From QHXQ01 sp036389375 (lineage in GTDB: Bacteria; Acidobacteriota; Blastocatellia; Pyrinomonadales; Pyrinomonadaceae), in contig DASVQA010000132.1 of assembly GCA_036389375.1 (NCBI GenBank), forward strand, positions 30,679 through 94,678: a stretch of 64,000 nucleotides of DNA, in the 5' to 3' direction. Each line of letters opens with the position of its first letter. The stretch's first letter is position 1. Positions 8,913 to 20,272 of the stretch are shown one piece after another. The notes below the pieces were generated by a model, which worked only from the letters and a program-made list of their open reading frames with translations, made no database searches and had not been told where the DNA came from. The position numbers were made by a program, and so were the translations under genes.

Positions 8913-9840
8913 ACGGCGGGCGCTTGTCTGCGTTGCGCTCGTGGCGCTCGTTGGTGGTGCAGCCTGTCAACACGCGCCGTCGGCCAGTGATGCGAACGCG
9001 CCGCAGCGGGCCACGTCGCCTGCGCCGCAGTACGAACGCATCATCTCGCTCAGTCCGAGCACGACCGAAGTGCTGTACGGGCTGGGTCTGTTCCCGCGCG
9101 TCGTGGCCGTTTCGGACTACGACGAATTTCCGCCGGAGGTGCAGCGTTTGCCGCGCATTGGCGGTTGGAGCAATACTAATCTCGAACAGGTCGCCAGCCT
9201 GCGCCCAGACCTCGTCGTGATGGCGGACGCGCAAGCGCCCTTCATCAAAGACAAACTCGAAGCGCTTGGCTTAAAGACCCTCGCCGTGCCGAGTCGCTCG
9301 GTCGAAGACGCGCTGACGAGCATTGAACAGATCGGGCGCGCGACCGGGCATGAGCGGGAAGCGCAGCAGTTGATCAACGAGACGCGCGCCAAACTGGCGG
9401 ACGTGCGCGCGCGCACGAGCAGTCTTGAGCACCCGCGCGTGCTCTGTATCGTTGATCGCGTGCCGGGTACGCTGCGCGGGTTGTACGCGGCGACCTCAGG
9501 CAGCTTTATCGGGCAGTTGATCGAGACGGCGGGCGGCGTGTCAATCGCGCCGGCTGCGCCGTCCGGCTTCGGGCAGATCAGCAAAGAGGCGGTCGTCACG
9601 CTCGACCCGGAAGTGATCATCGATCTTGAGCAGAACACGACGGGCAACCGGCTCGCCGAAGATACGCAAGCCGTCTGGCGCGAACTGGCTCAGGTCAAGG
9701 CCGTGCGCGCGGGGCGCGTCTACGCCATGCGCGATACGTCGGTGCTGCATCCTTCGCAGTTCGTCGGTGACGCGGCGCAGAAGTTCGCCGCGCTCCTGCA
9801 TCCGGAGGTGTTCAAACAGAGTGGCAGCCAGCCACAATGA
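8887..9840 (+). CDS. btuF: Cobalamin-type ABC transporter substrate-binding protein (BtuF-like)
   Basis: This 317-residue protein is of the BtuF/FhuD periplasmic-binding family. The N-terminus is basic then hydrophobic and ends at Cys in GGAAC, suggesting a lipoprotein or cleaved signal peptide. Family blocks include RIISLSPSTTEVLYGLG, VVAVSDYDEFP, LPRIGGW and DLVVMAD, plus C-terminal TAGGVSIA and PEVIIDLE. Start choice is uncertain: the TTG at 8887 has AGAGGAG seven bases upstream, while the in-frame ATG at 8863 and GTG at 8857 lack one. All three overlap the DUF5522 gene. It delivers substrate to the BtuC/BtuD products encoded next. Confidence 0.85.
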   Translation: MLSSLRRIRRRALVCVALVALVGGAACQHAPSASDANAPQRATSPAPQYERIISLSPSTTEVLYGLGLFPRVVAVSDYDEFPPEVQRLPRIGGWSNTNLEQVASLRPDLVVMADAQAPFIKDKLEALGLKTLAVPSRSVEDALTSIEQIGRATGHEREAQQLINETRAKLADVRARTSSLEHPRVLCIVDRVPGTLRGLYAATSGSFIGQLIETAGGVSIAPAAPSGFGQISKEAVVTLDPEVIIDLEQNTTGNRLAEDTQAVWRELAQVKAVRAGRVYAMRDTSVLHPSQFVGDAAQKFAALLHPEVFKQSGSQPQ

Positions 9841-10675
9841 AGATGTAAGCGCGCAGACTGCGGCAGCCAACACGGCGCGCACGCCGCACGCGCCCGCCGC
9901 CGTGCTGCTTGAAGCGCGGGGGTTGCACTTCGCCTACGCGGCGGGCTTGCCGGAAGTTGTCTCCGGCGCATCGCTCGCGCTGCGGCGGGGCACGCTCGCG
10001 GCGCTCATCGGCGCGAACGGTTCAGGCAAGTCGTCTCTGATCCGCCTGCTCGCCGGTCTGTTAGCGCCTGCGCGCGGCGAAGTTTTATTCGACGGCGTGC
10101 CGTTGCGCCGCATCGAAGCGCGCCAACGCGCGCGCCGCATCGCTTACGTGCCGCAGGCGACCGCCACCGTCTTTCCGCTGACCGCGCTCGAAGTGGTCTT
10201 GACGGGGCGTAGTCCTTACACGCAACGCTTCCGCTTCGAGAACGAGCGCGACCTAGCCATCGCGCACGCGGCGCTCGCGGCGGTGGAAGCCGCGCACCTC
10301 GCAGCGCGCAGCGTAACGGAACTGTCGGGCGGCGAGCGGCAACTTGTCGCGCTCGCCCGCGCGCTCGCACAGGAACCCGACTGCCTGTTGCTCGACGAGC
10401 CTTCCGCCGCGCTCGATCTGAAACATCGCGCCGGGTTGCTGCGCCACCTGCGCCGGCTGCGCGACGAACGGCAGATGACGGCGCTCGTCGTCACGCACGA
10501 TCTGCAACTGCTCGACCCGGCGTTCGATGAAGTCTTCGCCATGCGCGCGGGCGCGGTCGTGGCGGCGGGTGCGCCCGGCGAGGTGTTGCGCGACGAGGTG
10601 CTCGCGGACGTTTACGCGGACGCGCACGTGCGGGCCCGCCAAGCCTTCGGGCGCACGTTCGTCTGGTCGGAATAA
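9821..10675 (+). CDS. btuD: Cobalamin/Fe-siderophore ABC transporter ATPase (BtuD-like)
   Basis: This is a 284-residue ABC ATPase. Walker A is GANGSGKS (residues 64-71); a Q-loop, the signature LSGGERQ, Walker B CLLLDEPSAALD and the H-loop VVTHD follow. Layout matches the FepC/BtuD subfamily. The GTG at 9821 has GGAGGTG 11 bases upstream and overlaps btuF by 20 bases; the first 25 residues are low complexity. It pairs with the BtuC-like permease starting at 10764. Confidence 0.88.
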   Translation: MAASHNEDVSAQTAAANTARTPHAPAAVLLEARGLHFAYAAGLPEVVSGASLALRRGTLAALIGANGSGKSSLIRLLAGLLAPARGEVLFDGVPLRRIEARQRARRIAYVPQATATVFPLTALEVVLTGRSPYTQRFRFENERDLAIAHAALAAVEAAHLAARSVTELSGGERQLVALARALAQEPDCLLLDEPSAALDLKHRAGLLRHLRRLRDERQMTALVVTHDLQLLDPAFDEVFAMRAGAVVAAGAPGEVLRDEVLADVYADAHVRARQAFGRTFVWSE

Positions 10676-10763
10676 ATTTGAGCGCGAGCGATGAGCAGGC
10701 AGCAAGCGGCGCAAGCCGCAGCCCGCCCACACAGCAGGGCACATAAAGCCCGATTGAGAGTTG

Positions 10764-11834
10764 ATGCTTGAACGCGACGCAGTTTCAATCGAACCGGAGC
10801 GCGCACCTGTGGGTGCGACCATTGAACCGGCGCGCATGAACAACGCGGGGACGCGGCTGTGGCGGGCGCTGGCGTTGCTGACGTTGTTACTCGTCGGCAC
10901 AACGGTCGTCGCGCTGTGGCTCGGTTACGCGCCGATCAGTCTGGCGGCGCTGCGCGCGGACGAAGCGGCGCGGGCCCTGTTCTTCGGGCTGCGACTGCCG
11001 CGCGTGCTCCTCGCCGGGATGGTCGGCGGCAGCCTTGCGATGGTCGGCGCAAGTTTGCAGGCGCTCTTTCGCAATCCGTTGGCCGAACCTTTGACGCTCG
11101 GCGTGTCGGGCGGCGGCGCTTTGGGCGCAAGCGTCGCCATCGCGCTCGGCGCGGGCGCGAAGGTAGCGGGCGTGCCGTTCGTCTTTCTCGCGGCGTTCGC
11201 GGGCGCGGGGGTGGCGGTCTTGGTCGTCTATCGGCTGGCGCGCACGGGCGCGGTCGTGCTGCCGGGCGCACTGTTGCTGGCGGGCGTCGTGTTGAACTTC
11301 ATCGCCGCGTCAGGCGTGGTGCTCATTCAATACTTCGCCGACTATTCGCGCGCGCTCCAAATCCTGCGCTGGACAATCGGCAGTCTAGACGTGGTGGGCT
11401 TCGATCTCATCTGGCGCATGGCGCTCTTTTTAGTGCCGGGCTGGCTGGTGCTGCTGCTCATGGCGCGCGACCTGCACCTCATCGCGGTGGACGAAGAGAC
11501 GGCGGCGAGCCTCGGCGTCAACGTGCGCCGCAGCGAGCGACTGGTGTACGCGGCGAGTTCCATGATCGTCGGCGTGACGGTTGCGGTCGGCGGCACAATC
11601 GGCTTCGTCGGTCTGATCGTGCCGCACGCCGTCCGCCTGTTGTTCGGTGAAGACGTGCGCGTGCTTCTGCCGTGCTCGTTCCTGCTCGGCGCGGCGTTCC
11701 TCATGCTCGCAGACCTCGTCGCGCGCACCGCACTCGGCACGGGCGAGCTACCCGTCGGCGCGATCACGGCCCTCGCGGGCGGGCCCGTCTTCCTGTGGCT
11801 GCTGCGCCGGCAGCAGCGGCTGGCGACAATGTGA
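10764..11834 (+). CDS. btuC: Cobalamin-type ABC transporter permease (BtuC/FecCD family)
   Basis: This 356-residue FecCD permease has eight to ten predicted membrane helices. Family blocks include LRLPRVLLAGMVGGSLAM, GASLQALFRNPLAEP and LGVSGGGALGA, plus the late block FVGLIVPHAVRL before the coupling helix. The start is taken as the ATG at 10764; a TTG lies one codon upstream and another ATG (MNNAGTR) at 10836 also precedes the first helix. With the BtuF- and BtuD-like genes it completes a type II importer for the substrate captured by the riboswitch-controlled receptor. Confidence 0.88.
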   Translation: MLERDAVSIEPERAPVGATIEPARMNNAGTRLWRALALLTLLLVGTTVVALWLGYAPISLAALRADEAARALFFGLRLPRVLLAGMVGGSLAMVGASLQALFRNPLAEPLTLGVSGGGALGASVAIALGAGAKVAGVPFVFLAAFAGAGVAVLVVYRLARTGAVVLPGALLLAGVVLNFIAASGVVLIQYFADYSRALQILRWTIGSLDVVGFDLIWRMALFLVPGWLVLLLMARDLHLIAVDEETAASLGVNVRRSERLVYAASSMIVGVTVAVGGTIGFVGLIVPHAVRLLFGEDVRVLLPCSFLLGAAFLMLADLVARTALGTGELPVGAITALAGGPVFLWLLRRQQRLATM

Positions 11835-11907
11835 GAGGACGAGCAGGCAAACGTTAGCTGGCGCGCGTGATAGTTTGGCTGGCGAGCGCAACAGAGAGGC
11901 TGACGAA

Positions 11908-12264
11908 ATGATAAAACTTGATCTCAAGCGATTTGATGCGCCGGACGAGACGCGCACCTTTGAGAAGGGCCGGTTCGAGTTGGTGCGGCTCGGCAACATG
12001 ACGTTGGGGCGCGCAAGCTACGAGCCGGGCTGGCGTTGGTCGGCGCACGTGGGCGCGGGCGCGGGCGAGTTGCTTTGTCAGGTGGAGCATGTGGGCTTGG
12101 TTATCTCAGGCCGTGCGAAGGTGTTAATGGCGGACGGGCGCGAGATCGAGATGGGGCCGGGCGATCTCTTCAGCGTGCCGCCCGGCCATGATAGCTGGGT
12201 CGTGGGTGACGAGCCTTACGTGTCGCTTCACTTCATGGGCGCGGACGTGTACGCGGCCGACTAA
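11908..12264 (+). CDS. Cupin-domain protein
   Basis: This 118-residue single-domain cupin has the two characteristic blocks: LISGRAKVLMADG (motif 1 region) and GPGDLFSVPPGHDSW (motif 2 with GD and PPGH). The ATG at 11908 has GAGAGG eight bases upstream and begins a compact cupin fold with no signal peptide. Ligand and activity are unknown. It sits 73 bases after the BtuC-like gene on the same strand and is probably carried by the B12 operon transcript. Confidence 0.8.
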   Translation: MIKLDLKRFDAPDETRTFEKGRFELVRLGNMTLGRASYEPGWRWSAHVGAGAGELLCQVEHVGLVISGRAKVLMADGREIEMGPGDLFSVPPGHDSWVVGDEPYVSLHFMGADVYAAD

Positions 12265-12286
12265 GCGCCATGCAGGCGCAGGACGT

Positions 12287-12769
12287 ATGCGACTCTGGAC
12301 ATTGCACCCGCGCTATTTGGACACGCAGGGGCTGCTGGCGGCGTGGCGCGAGGGCTTGCTCGCGCAGAAGGTCTTGCACGGTGAGACACGCGGCTACAGA
12401 CATCATCCGCAACTCACGCGGTTCAAGACCGCGCCCGACCCGCGCGGCGCAATCGCGGCCTACCTGCGCGGTCTCTACGCGGAAGCTTGCGCGCGCGGCT
12501 ATCGCTTCGACGCGGAGAAGATCGCAGCGGACGATTTCGCCGGCCGGTTAGACTGCACGCGCGGGCAACTACTCTACGAGTGGCAGCACCTGCGCGCGAA
12601 GCTACGCCAGCGCGACGCGCGCAAGTTCGCGGAGGTGCAGGCGCTCGCCGCGCCTGAGGCGCATCCGCTCTTTAACATCGTCGCGGGTGGTGTGGAGGCA
12701 TGGGAAGTGACGAATGAAACTTATCGGCCCGAATCCTCGGCGGCCAAGGCAAAGATGCGTGAGTCTTAA
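12287..12769 (+). CDS. Pyrimidine-dimer DNA glycosylase-like protein (DenV-related)
   Basis: This 160-residue protein begins MRLWTLHPRYLD and resembles the pyrimidine-dimer glycosylase/endonuclease V family. Aligning its WREGLL with the T4 endonuclease V block around catalytic Glu23 places Glu22 at the catalytic position. T4 uses the amino group of Thr2; here residue 2 is Arg, so the chemistry may differ. The GYRHHPQLTRF block and the later LFNIVAGGVEAWE are typical of bacterial members. It lies between the cupin and adenosyltransferase genes, a surprising place for a DNA-repair function. Confidence 0.7.
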   Translation: MRLWTLHPRYLDTQGLLAAWREGLLAQKVLHGETRGYRHHPQLTRFKTAPDPRGAIAAYLRGLYAEACARGYRFDAEKIAADDFAGRLDCTRGQLLYEWQHLRAKLRQRDARKFAEVQALAAPEAHPLFNIVAGGVEAWEVTNETYRPESSAAKAKMRES

Positions 12770-12787
12770 TCAATTGCGAGGAGCATT

Positions 12788-13363
12788 ATGAGCATAGCGA
12801 CGAAGACAGGCGACAAAGGCCGGACGGCGCTCATTGGCGGCGAGCGGGTGGCGAAATCCGATCCGCGCGTCGAGGCTTATGGCACGATTGACGAGTTGAC
12901 GGCGGCGCTCGGCTTTGCGCGCGCCATCTGCGCGGACGCGGAAGTGGGCGAGTTGACCAAACAGATTCAGCGCGAACTCTTTGCCGTGAGCGGCGCGGTG
13001 GCGAACCCCGCGAGCGTCGAGCGCGAGCCGCCCTACGTGACCGATGCGATGGTCGAGGCGCTGACCGCGCACGTCACCCGCATCGAAGCGATGGAAGGCA
13101 TACTGGCCGATTGGTCTCTGCCCGGCGCACACGCGCCGGCCGCCGCATACGACATCGCCCGCACCATCTGTCGCCGCGCCGAACGCGCCGTCGTGCGGCT
13201 CGAAGAGACCGGCGCGGACATCCCCGTGCAGGCAATCGCCTACCTCAACCGCCTCTCCGACCTCATCTGGCTCCTGAGCCGGCTGCTCGAACTACGCGCC
13301 GGGGTCGTCTCACGCCTGCGCGACGACGAACACACAGGCCCGCGCTGGTCAAGAGCATGGTAA
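12788..13363 (+). CDS. PduO-type ATP:cob(I)alamin adenosyltransferase
   Basis: This 191-residue protein converts cob(I)alamin to adenosylcobalamin. It shows the PduO/MMAB markers: N-terminal TKTGDKGRTALIGGERV (ATP site), the DELTAALGFAR helix, and C-terminal CRRAERAVVRL and YLNRLSDLIWLL, with the conserved Arg and Asn of the active site. The ATG at 12788 has GAGGAG upstream. As last gene of the riboswitch-led cluster it links cobalamin import to coenzyme formation. Confidence 0.92.
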   Translation: MSIATKTGDKGRTALIGGERVAKSDPRVEAYGTIDELTAALGFARAICADAEVGELTKQIQRELFAVSGAVANPASVEREPPYVTDAMVEALTAHVTRIEAMEGILADWSLPGAHAPAAAYDIARTICRRAERAVVRLEETGADIPVQAIAYLNRLSDLIWLLSRLLELRAGVVSRLRDDEHTGPRWSRAW

Positions 13364-13399
13364 GAGATAGTCTGTGCCGCCCACGCCACGCACGTCGTG

Positions 13400-13807
13400 T
13401 CATTGCGGGTCGGATATAAGCATCATTACTACCTGCCGCGTACGCCCGCCGTCGAACTCGCAGAGGAAAATACCTTGCCAGCGACCGAGCAGCAGCCGAC
13501 CGTCGCTAAACGGCACGGTCACGCTTGAGCCAACCAGCGAGGCCTTGATGTGGGCGTCGGAATTTTCTTCCCCATGACGAAAGTCCATGCCGTGTTGCGG
13601 GATGAGCGTGCGTAAGGCGTGGAGCATGTCGCGCGCTACGTCGGGGTCGGCGTTCTCGTTGACGGTGAGGCCAGCGGTCGTATGCTGCACGTAGAGGACG
13701 CACAGCCCCGCGCGTGCGCCGGATTCGGTGAGGCGCGCCTGCACCTCGGCCGTGAACTCGACCAACTGCTCGCGCGCACGCGAATGCACCTTCAGCACGT
13801 ACATCAT
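13400..13807 (-). CDS. yjbQ: YjbQ/UPF0047 family protein
   Basis: This 135-residue YjbQ-family protein contains VQHTTAGLTVNENADPDV, HGEENSDAHIKASLVGSS and WQGIFLCEFDG, the conserved metal-site and core blocks. Some members complement thiamine-phosphate synthase mutants, but the physiological reaction is not settled. Length is normal. It faces the adenosyltransferase gene convergently and lies 29 bases after the histidine kinase on the same strand. Confidence 0.9.
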   Translation of the reverse strand: MMYVLKVHSRAREQLVEFTAEVQARLTESGARAGLCVLYVQHTTAGLTVNENADPDVARDMLHALRTLIPQHGMDFRHGEENSDAHIKASLVGSSVTVPFSDGRLLLGRWQGIFLCEFDGGRTRQVVMMLISDPQ

Positions 13808-13836
13808 GGCGTCTGCTACTTCCGCCCCCCGCGCGT

Positions 13837-15585
13837 TCAGGCTTGGATGAGCGAGTCTTTGTGCGCGCCGAGACCGTTGCGCCGGACTGTCTTGTTGGTC
13901 TTTCGCCGCGCGGCGAGCAACGGCAGGCGCAGGCGAAACGTCGCGCCCTGATCGAGTCCGGCGCTGGCCGCCTCAACCGTGCCGCCATGCAGTTCGACGA
14001 TGTGGCGCACGATGGCGAGACCAAGTCCGAGTCCGCCATGTTGGCGCGTGGTCGTCGAATCGCCCTGCCGGAAACGGTCGAAGACGTAAGGGAGAAAGTC
14101 GGGCGCAATCCCTGCGCCGTTGTCCGCGACGGTGATCTCGGCGTGCTTGCCCGCGCTCGTCAAGCTGATCTCGACCGTGCCGCCCTCGGGGGTGAACTTG
14201 ACCGCGTTGGCGAGCAGATTCCAGATGACCTGCTGCAAACGATCCGGGTCGCCTGAAACCAGCCCGCCGTTGCGCGCCAGCTTCATGTGCAGTTGAATGG
14301 ACTTGGCATCGGCGGCCGGGCGCACTACGTCGGCTGCCGCTTCGATCACGTCCGCCAGTTCGACCGAGCGCACGTCGAGGCGCAGGCGGCCCGACACGAT
14401 GCGCGAGATGTCGAGCAGGTCAGCGATCAGTTGCGCCTGTGCCTGCGCGCTCTTGTTGATGACCTGGAGCGCGTGCGCGCGGCCCTGTTCGTCGAGCATA
14501 CCGAGTTGCAGCAATTCGACCCAACCCATCATTGAAGTGAGCGGCGTGCGCAGTTCGTGCGAGACGGTGGCGAGAAACTCGTCCTTCATGCGGTTGGCTT
14601 CCTGCGCCACGCGATAGAGTCGCTTCTGCTCGTCTATGTCCGTGTTTGTGCCGAACCACTTGACGACGCGGCCGTCCGCGCCGCGCATTGGCAGCGCGCG
14701 CCCCAGATGCCAGCGATACTCGCCATCGGCGCGGCGCAGCCGAAATTCGACCTCGTAGATCTCGCCCGTCGTCAGCGCATGTTGCCAGCGGGCCACACAG
14801 CCGGCCAGATCGTCCGGATGAATAACGCGCTGCCACTCCCAGCCGAGCACTTCCGGCGAGTCCAACTCGTAGTATGCGAGCGTGCGTTGGTTGACGTAGT
14901 CGAGCATGCCGTCGGCGCGCGCCGTCCAGACCTGCTGCGGAATTGATTCGGCCAGAAAACGATAGTGCTGCTCATTGGCTTCGGCGGCGGCGCGGGCCTG
15001 CTGCTCGCGCACCAGCGACTCGGCGCGCTCCTGCTCGACGCGCACGCGCTCTGCCACCTCGCGGTCGAGTTCGACGTTGGCCCGCGCGAGCGCCAGCGTG
15101 TTGTGACGCAATTCAAGCTGCGTCACGGTCAGGCGCGCGAGTGCGCGCAACGCTTCCTGTTGTTCGGGCGTCAACTCGCGCGGTGTGAAGTCTATGACGC
15201 AGAGCGTGCCAAGCGTGTGCCCGTCGGCGGTTGTGAGCGGCGCACCGGCATAAAATCTGATCTTCGGATGCGTCGTGACGAGCGGGTTACTGCTGAAGCG
15301 TTCGTCTGCGAGCGCGTCGGGCACGATGAAGAGATCGGGTTGCAGGATGGCGTGCGTGCAGAAGGCCAAGTCGCGCGGCGTCTCGGTCGCGTCCAGCCCG
15401 GTGCGCGCTTTGAACCATTGGCGCTCCTCGTCCACCAGCGAGACGAGCGCGACCGGCGTACCGCAGATATGCGCGGCGAGGCGCGTGATGCCGTCGTAAG
15501 CAGCTTCGGGCGCAGTATCGAGCACGGCCAACTGCCGCAGGGCTGCAAGCCGCGCGGCTTCATTGTGCGGGAGCGGATATTTCAT
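13837..15585 (-). CDS. GAF-PAS sensor histidine kinase
   Basis: This 582-residue protein has no transmembrane segment, so it is probably cytoplasmic. An N-terminal GAF domain (about 20-165) includes VALVSLVDEERQWFKA. A coiled linker leads to a PAS/PAC domain (about 205-325, ending in FGTNTDIDEQKRL). The HisKA domain has SHELRTPLTSMMGW with the phospho-accepting His. The ATPase domain shows N box NLLANAVKF, G1 DNGAGI, F box and G2 GGLGLGLAI. There is no receiver domain and no neighbouring response regulator, so it is an orphan kinase. An in-frame TTG lies three codons upstream of the chosen ATG. Confidence 0.9.
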   Translation of the reverse strand: MKYPLPHNEAARLAALRQLAVLDTAPEAAYDGITRLAAHICGTPVALVSLVDEERQWFKARTGLDATETPRDLAFCTHAILQPDLFIVPDALADERFSSNPLVTTHPKIRFYAGAPLTTADGHTLGTLCVIDFTPRELTPEQQEALRALARLTVTQLELRHNTLALARANVELDREVAERVRVEQERAESLVREQQARAAAEANEQHYRFLAESIPQQVWTARADGMLDYVNQRTLAYYELDSPEVLGWEWQRVIHPDDLAGCVARWQHALTTGEIYEVEFRLRRADGEYRWHLGRALPMRGADGRVVKWFGTNTDIDEQKRLYRVAQEANRMKDEFLATVSHELRTPLTSMMGWVELLQLGMLDEQGRAHALQVINKSAQAQAQLIADLLDISRIVSGRLRLDVRSVELADVIEAAADVVRPAADAKSIQLHMKLARNGGLVSGDPDRLQQVIWNLLANAVKFTPEGGTVEISLTSAGKHAEITVADNGAGIAPDFLPYVFDRFRQGDSTTTRQHGGLGLGLAIVRHIVELHGGTVEAASAGLDQGATFRLRLPLLAARRKTNKTVRRNGLGAHKDSLIQA

Positions 15586-15712
15586 AAAGCACAAAGGGAA
15601 AAGAGCAAGTGTGTAACGAATTAAGGTCAGGGAAAAGAACTACGTGGTCAGCACGGGCGATTATAACGCAGGCTGTGAGACGCGCCTAACCGACCCCCCT
15701 GCGCGCGAGACA

Positions 15713-15753
15713 AAAGCCTCTGCGCGCGCGCGCACGGCGCAAGCAGAGGCTTT
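15713..15753 (-). terminator. Terminator after bioY
   Basis: An 11-bp stem (15713-15723 with 15743-15753) with a 19-base GC-rich loop lies 30 bases after the BioY stop. Read on the minus strand it ends in GCAGAGGCTTTTG, giving a short U run. Confidence 0.55.
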
Positions 15754-15782
15754 AAGAATTAGCCGACAGTTTGTTGTTGGCT

Positions 15783-16379
15783 TTAACGCTGCCGCGTGCC
15801 CGTGCGACGAAGCAGCGCCCAGCCCGTAGGCAGCACGGCTGTGGCGAGCGCGAGCTTCACAAGGTCGCCCACGAGAAACGGCGCGACGCCCTGCATAAAG
15901 GCCGCTGCGGGCGACACGAAGCGCAGCAGCCCAAGCCAGCCGCCCGCTAGGATGACGAGCGAGCCGAGCGCCGCCGCCGCTGCCGCCGTCAGGAATCTGC
16001 GATCCCAACCGCGCTCCGCCAGCCAGCCCGTCACGCCGGCCGCCAACGGATAAGCGAGCAGGTAACCACTCGTCGGCGCAAACAAGAGGTGCGCCAGTCC
16101 GCCCCGCCCGAACGAGAAGAACGGCAAACCGCACGCGCCCTCGAAGAGATACAGCAGCAGCGCGAGCGCGCCGAGCCGCCAGCCCAGAAGCGCGCCGGTC
16201 AGCAAGACCGCGAACGTCTGCATCGTCACCGGCACGGGCGTGAACGGCAAAGGAATGGCGACCTGCGCCGCCAGCGCGGTCAGCAAACTGAACGCGACCA
16301 CGAGCGCAAGTGAGCGCGACCAATCCAGCGGCGCGTAGAGCGCGCCCGTCAACGTTTCAGCTTTGGCGTAAGTGTTCAT
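15783..16379 (-). CDS. bioY: BioY-family biotin transporter S component
   Basis: This 198-residue protein has about six membrane helices and the BioY blocks PLPFTPVPVTMQTFAVLL, GLPFFSFGRGGLAHLLFAPTSGYL and FVVGDL-like PFLVGDLVKL. It is the substrate-binding part of an ECF biotin importer; some BioY proteins work alone. No ECF A or T genes are nearby. It lies downstream of hppA on the same strand behind a repeat-filled spacer. Confidence 0.92.
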   Translation of the reverse strand: MNTYAKAETLTGALYAPLDWSRSLALVVAFSLLTALAAQVAIPLPFTPVPVTMQTFAVLLTGALLGWRLGALALLLYLFEGACGLPFFSFGRGGLAHLLFAPTSGYLLAYPLAAGVTGWLAERGWDRRFLTAAAAAALGSLVILAGGWLGLLRFVSPAAAFMQGVAPFLVGDLVKLALATAVLPTGWALLRRTGTRQR

Positions 16380-16383
16380 AAGA

Positions 16384-16475
16384 AAGTCCAGAGAGTCTAG
16401 AGGGTCTAGAGAGTCCGGAGAGTCAGAACAGTCTTTCGACCCGCTAGACTCTGCGGACTCTCTGGACTCGCCTGC
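16384..16475. repeat. Inverted arms of short tandem AGTCTAGAG-type words between hppA and bioY
   Basis: Bases 16385-16427 are about five near-copies of a 9-base word (GTCCAGAGA, GTCTAGAGG, GTCTAGAGA, GTCCGGAGA, GTCAGA). Bases 16445-16469 carry the same word in reverse complement (AGACTCTGCGGACTCTCTGGACTC type), so the RNA can fold into a long imperfect hairpin. It fills the whole spacer and ends five bases before the bioY ATG. Confidence 0.75.
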
Positions 16476-16481
16476 CTCGTT

Positions 16482-19019
<2,538 letters not shown>

Positions 19020-19286
19020 GACAAAGAGGAGTACCTTTTGCACCTTCACGATTGAGCAATTCCTTTCGTTCGTTAACACCTGTGGTGAATAGACAAAAAT
19101 TCGAGCATGCGCTGACCGCACACGAGGGGCCGAACAGACGACGCGCCTGAGGCATTCCTGCGCGTCCCCTCAAAACTCAACGGCCCTTCTGTCGGCAAAT
19201 CACGCTTAAGGGCAAGCATTATTGCTGATTTTGCCCCGCCCTGTCTATCCGGCAACAAGAAGTGCGGCGCGGCTCACAATGCGGCC

Positions 19287-20237
19287 TTAGAGCATCCGGC
19301 GGCAGTTGTTCGACATCATGATCAGGCTATTGTAGGCGTCTATGAAGCGGTCGCTGGAGAACAGACCCGGCTGCGGCTTCTTATTCTCGCGCAGGTTCCG
19401 CACCTTCTCCTTGCCCTCTTTGAGAAAGTCTCTGGCCGCACGCTCAACCGTCTGCCAGCAACTCACGCGGTCGCCCAACTCGGCGCGGTGCGCCGTGAAG
19501 TAGTTCGCCGCTTCATCTACGGACTGCGTGTAGGCGTCGAGCGCGGACTGGTATTTGGCGAGATCAAACGGCTCGGCCTGACCCAGTTTGACCAACTGCT
19601 TGGCGCGCAGCATCACGGCGCGGCTGAAATAACTGAGATTGCGCCCTTGCTGCTGCTCGATCTCGCTCAACTCGCGCTCCTTGAAACGCTCGTCCTCGGC
19701 GTCGAGCGCGGTGTGAAACTGCTCGGACGCTTTATCGAAACTCTCGAAGGCGGCGAGGAGCGGGGCGTGCAGTTGTTTGCCCTTCGCAAAGTTGTCATCC
19801 TTGTAATCTTCCTGCCGGTAATACTCGGTGGCCTCTTTCAGCACGGGCGCTAGTTGTTGCAGCGCGGCGAGGTAGCCTTGTGCCGCCGCGTCCAGTTCGG
19901 CGCGAGGCGGCGGGGCGGCGGCACCCTGCTTCAGCTTGTCGAAGCACGGCTCGATCTCGTTGCGGATATAAAGGCTCGTCGGCGCGTGGTCTTTCGCCGG
20001 CCCCTTCGCGCGATCAACGCGCGCCGTGTACTCGGCGTAGGTGTGATGCAAAGCGCCATCCACATCATTCAGGCACTGGACGTAAAGGTCGAGCTTCTGC
20101 CCGACGGCCGTCGTCTCCGTGCTTGCGCCTGAGCCTTTGAGTTTGGCGAGTTGGGTGCAGCCGGCATTGAGTGCGAGCATGATGAACAGCGCGCACGCGC
20201 ACAAAGAGCGCGGGCGAACAAATAGACGTGGGGGCAT
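19287..20237 (-). CDS. YiiG/DUF3829-family lipoprotein
   Basis: This 316-residue protein has a signal peptide ending at Cys in LNAGC, consistent with a lipoprotein. The rest is predicted all-helical with many charged residues (DLYVQCLNDVDGA, AAFESFDKASEQFHTAL, YFSRAVMLRAKQLV), matching the DUF3829 family to which Escherichia coli YiiG belongs. Function is unknown. The ATG at 20237 has AGGAG nine bases upstream; the longer open frame to 20717 overlaps cstA and is not coding. It follows the cstA-like gene by 35 bases on the same strand. Confidence 0.78.
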   Translation of the reverse strand: MPPRLFVRPRSLCACALFIMLALNAGCTQLAKLKGSGASTETTAVGQKLDLYVQCLNDVDGALHHTYAEYTARVDRAKGPAKDHAPTSLYIRNEIEPCFDKLKQGAAAPPPRAELDAAAQGYLAALQQLAPVLKEATEYYRQEDYKDDNFAKGKQLHAPLLAAFESFDKASEQFHTALDAEDERFKERELSEIEQQQGRNLSYFSRAVMLRAKQLVKLGQAEPFDLAKYQSALDAYTQSVDEAANYFTAHRAELGDRVSCWQTVERAARDFLKEGKEKVRNLRENKKPQPGLFSSDRFIDAYNSLIMMSNNCRRML

Positions 20238-20272
20238 AAGCTTTACTCCTGCGAGAATTTTAATTGCGCGAG

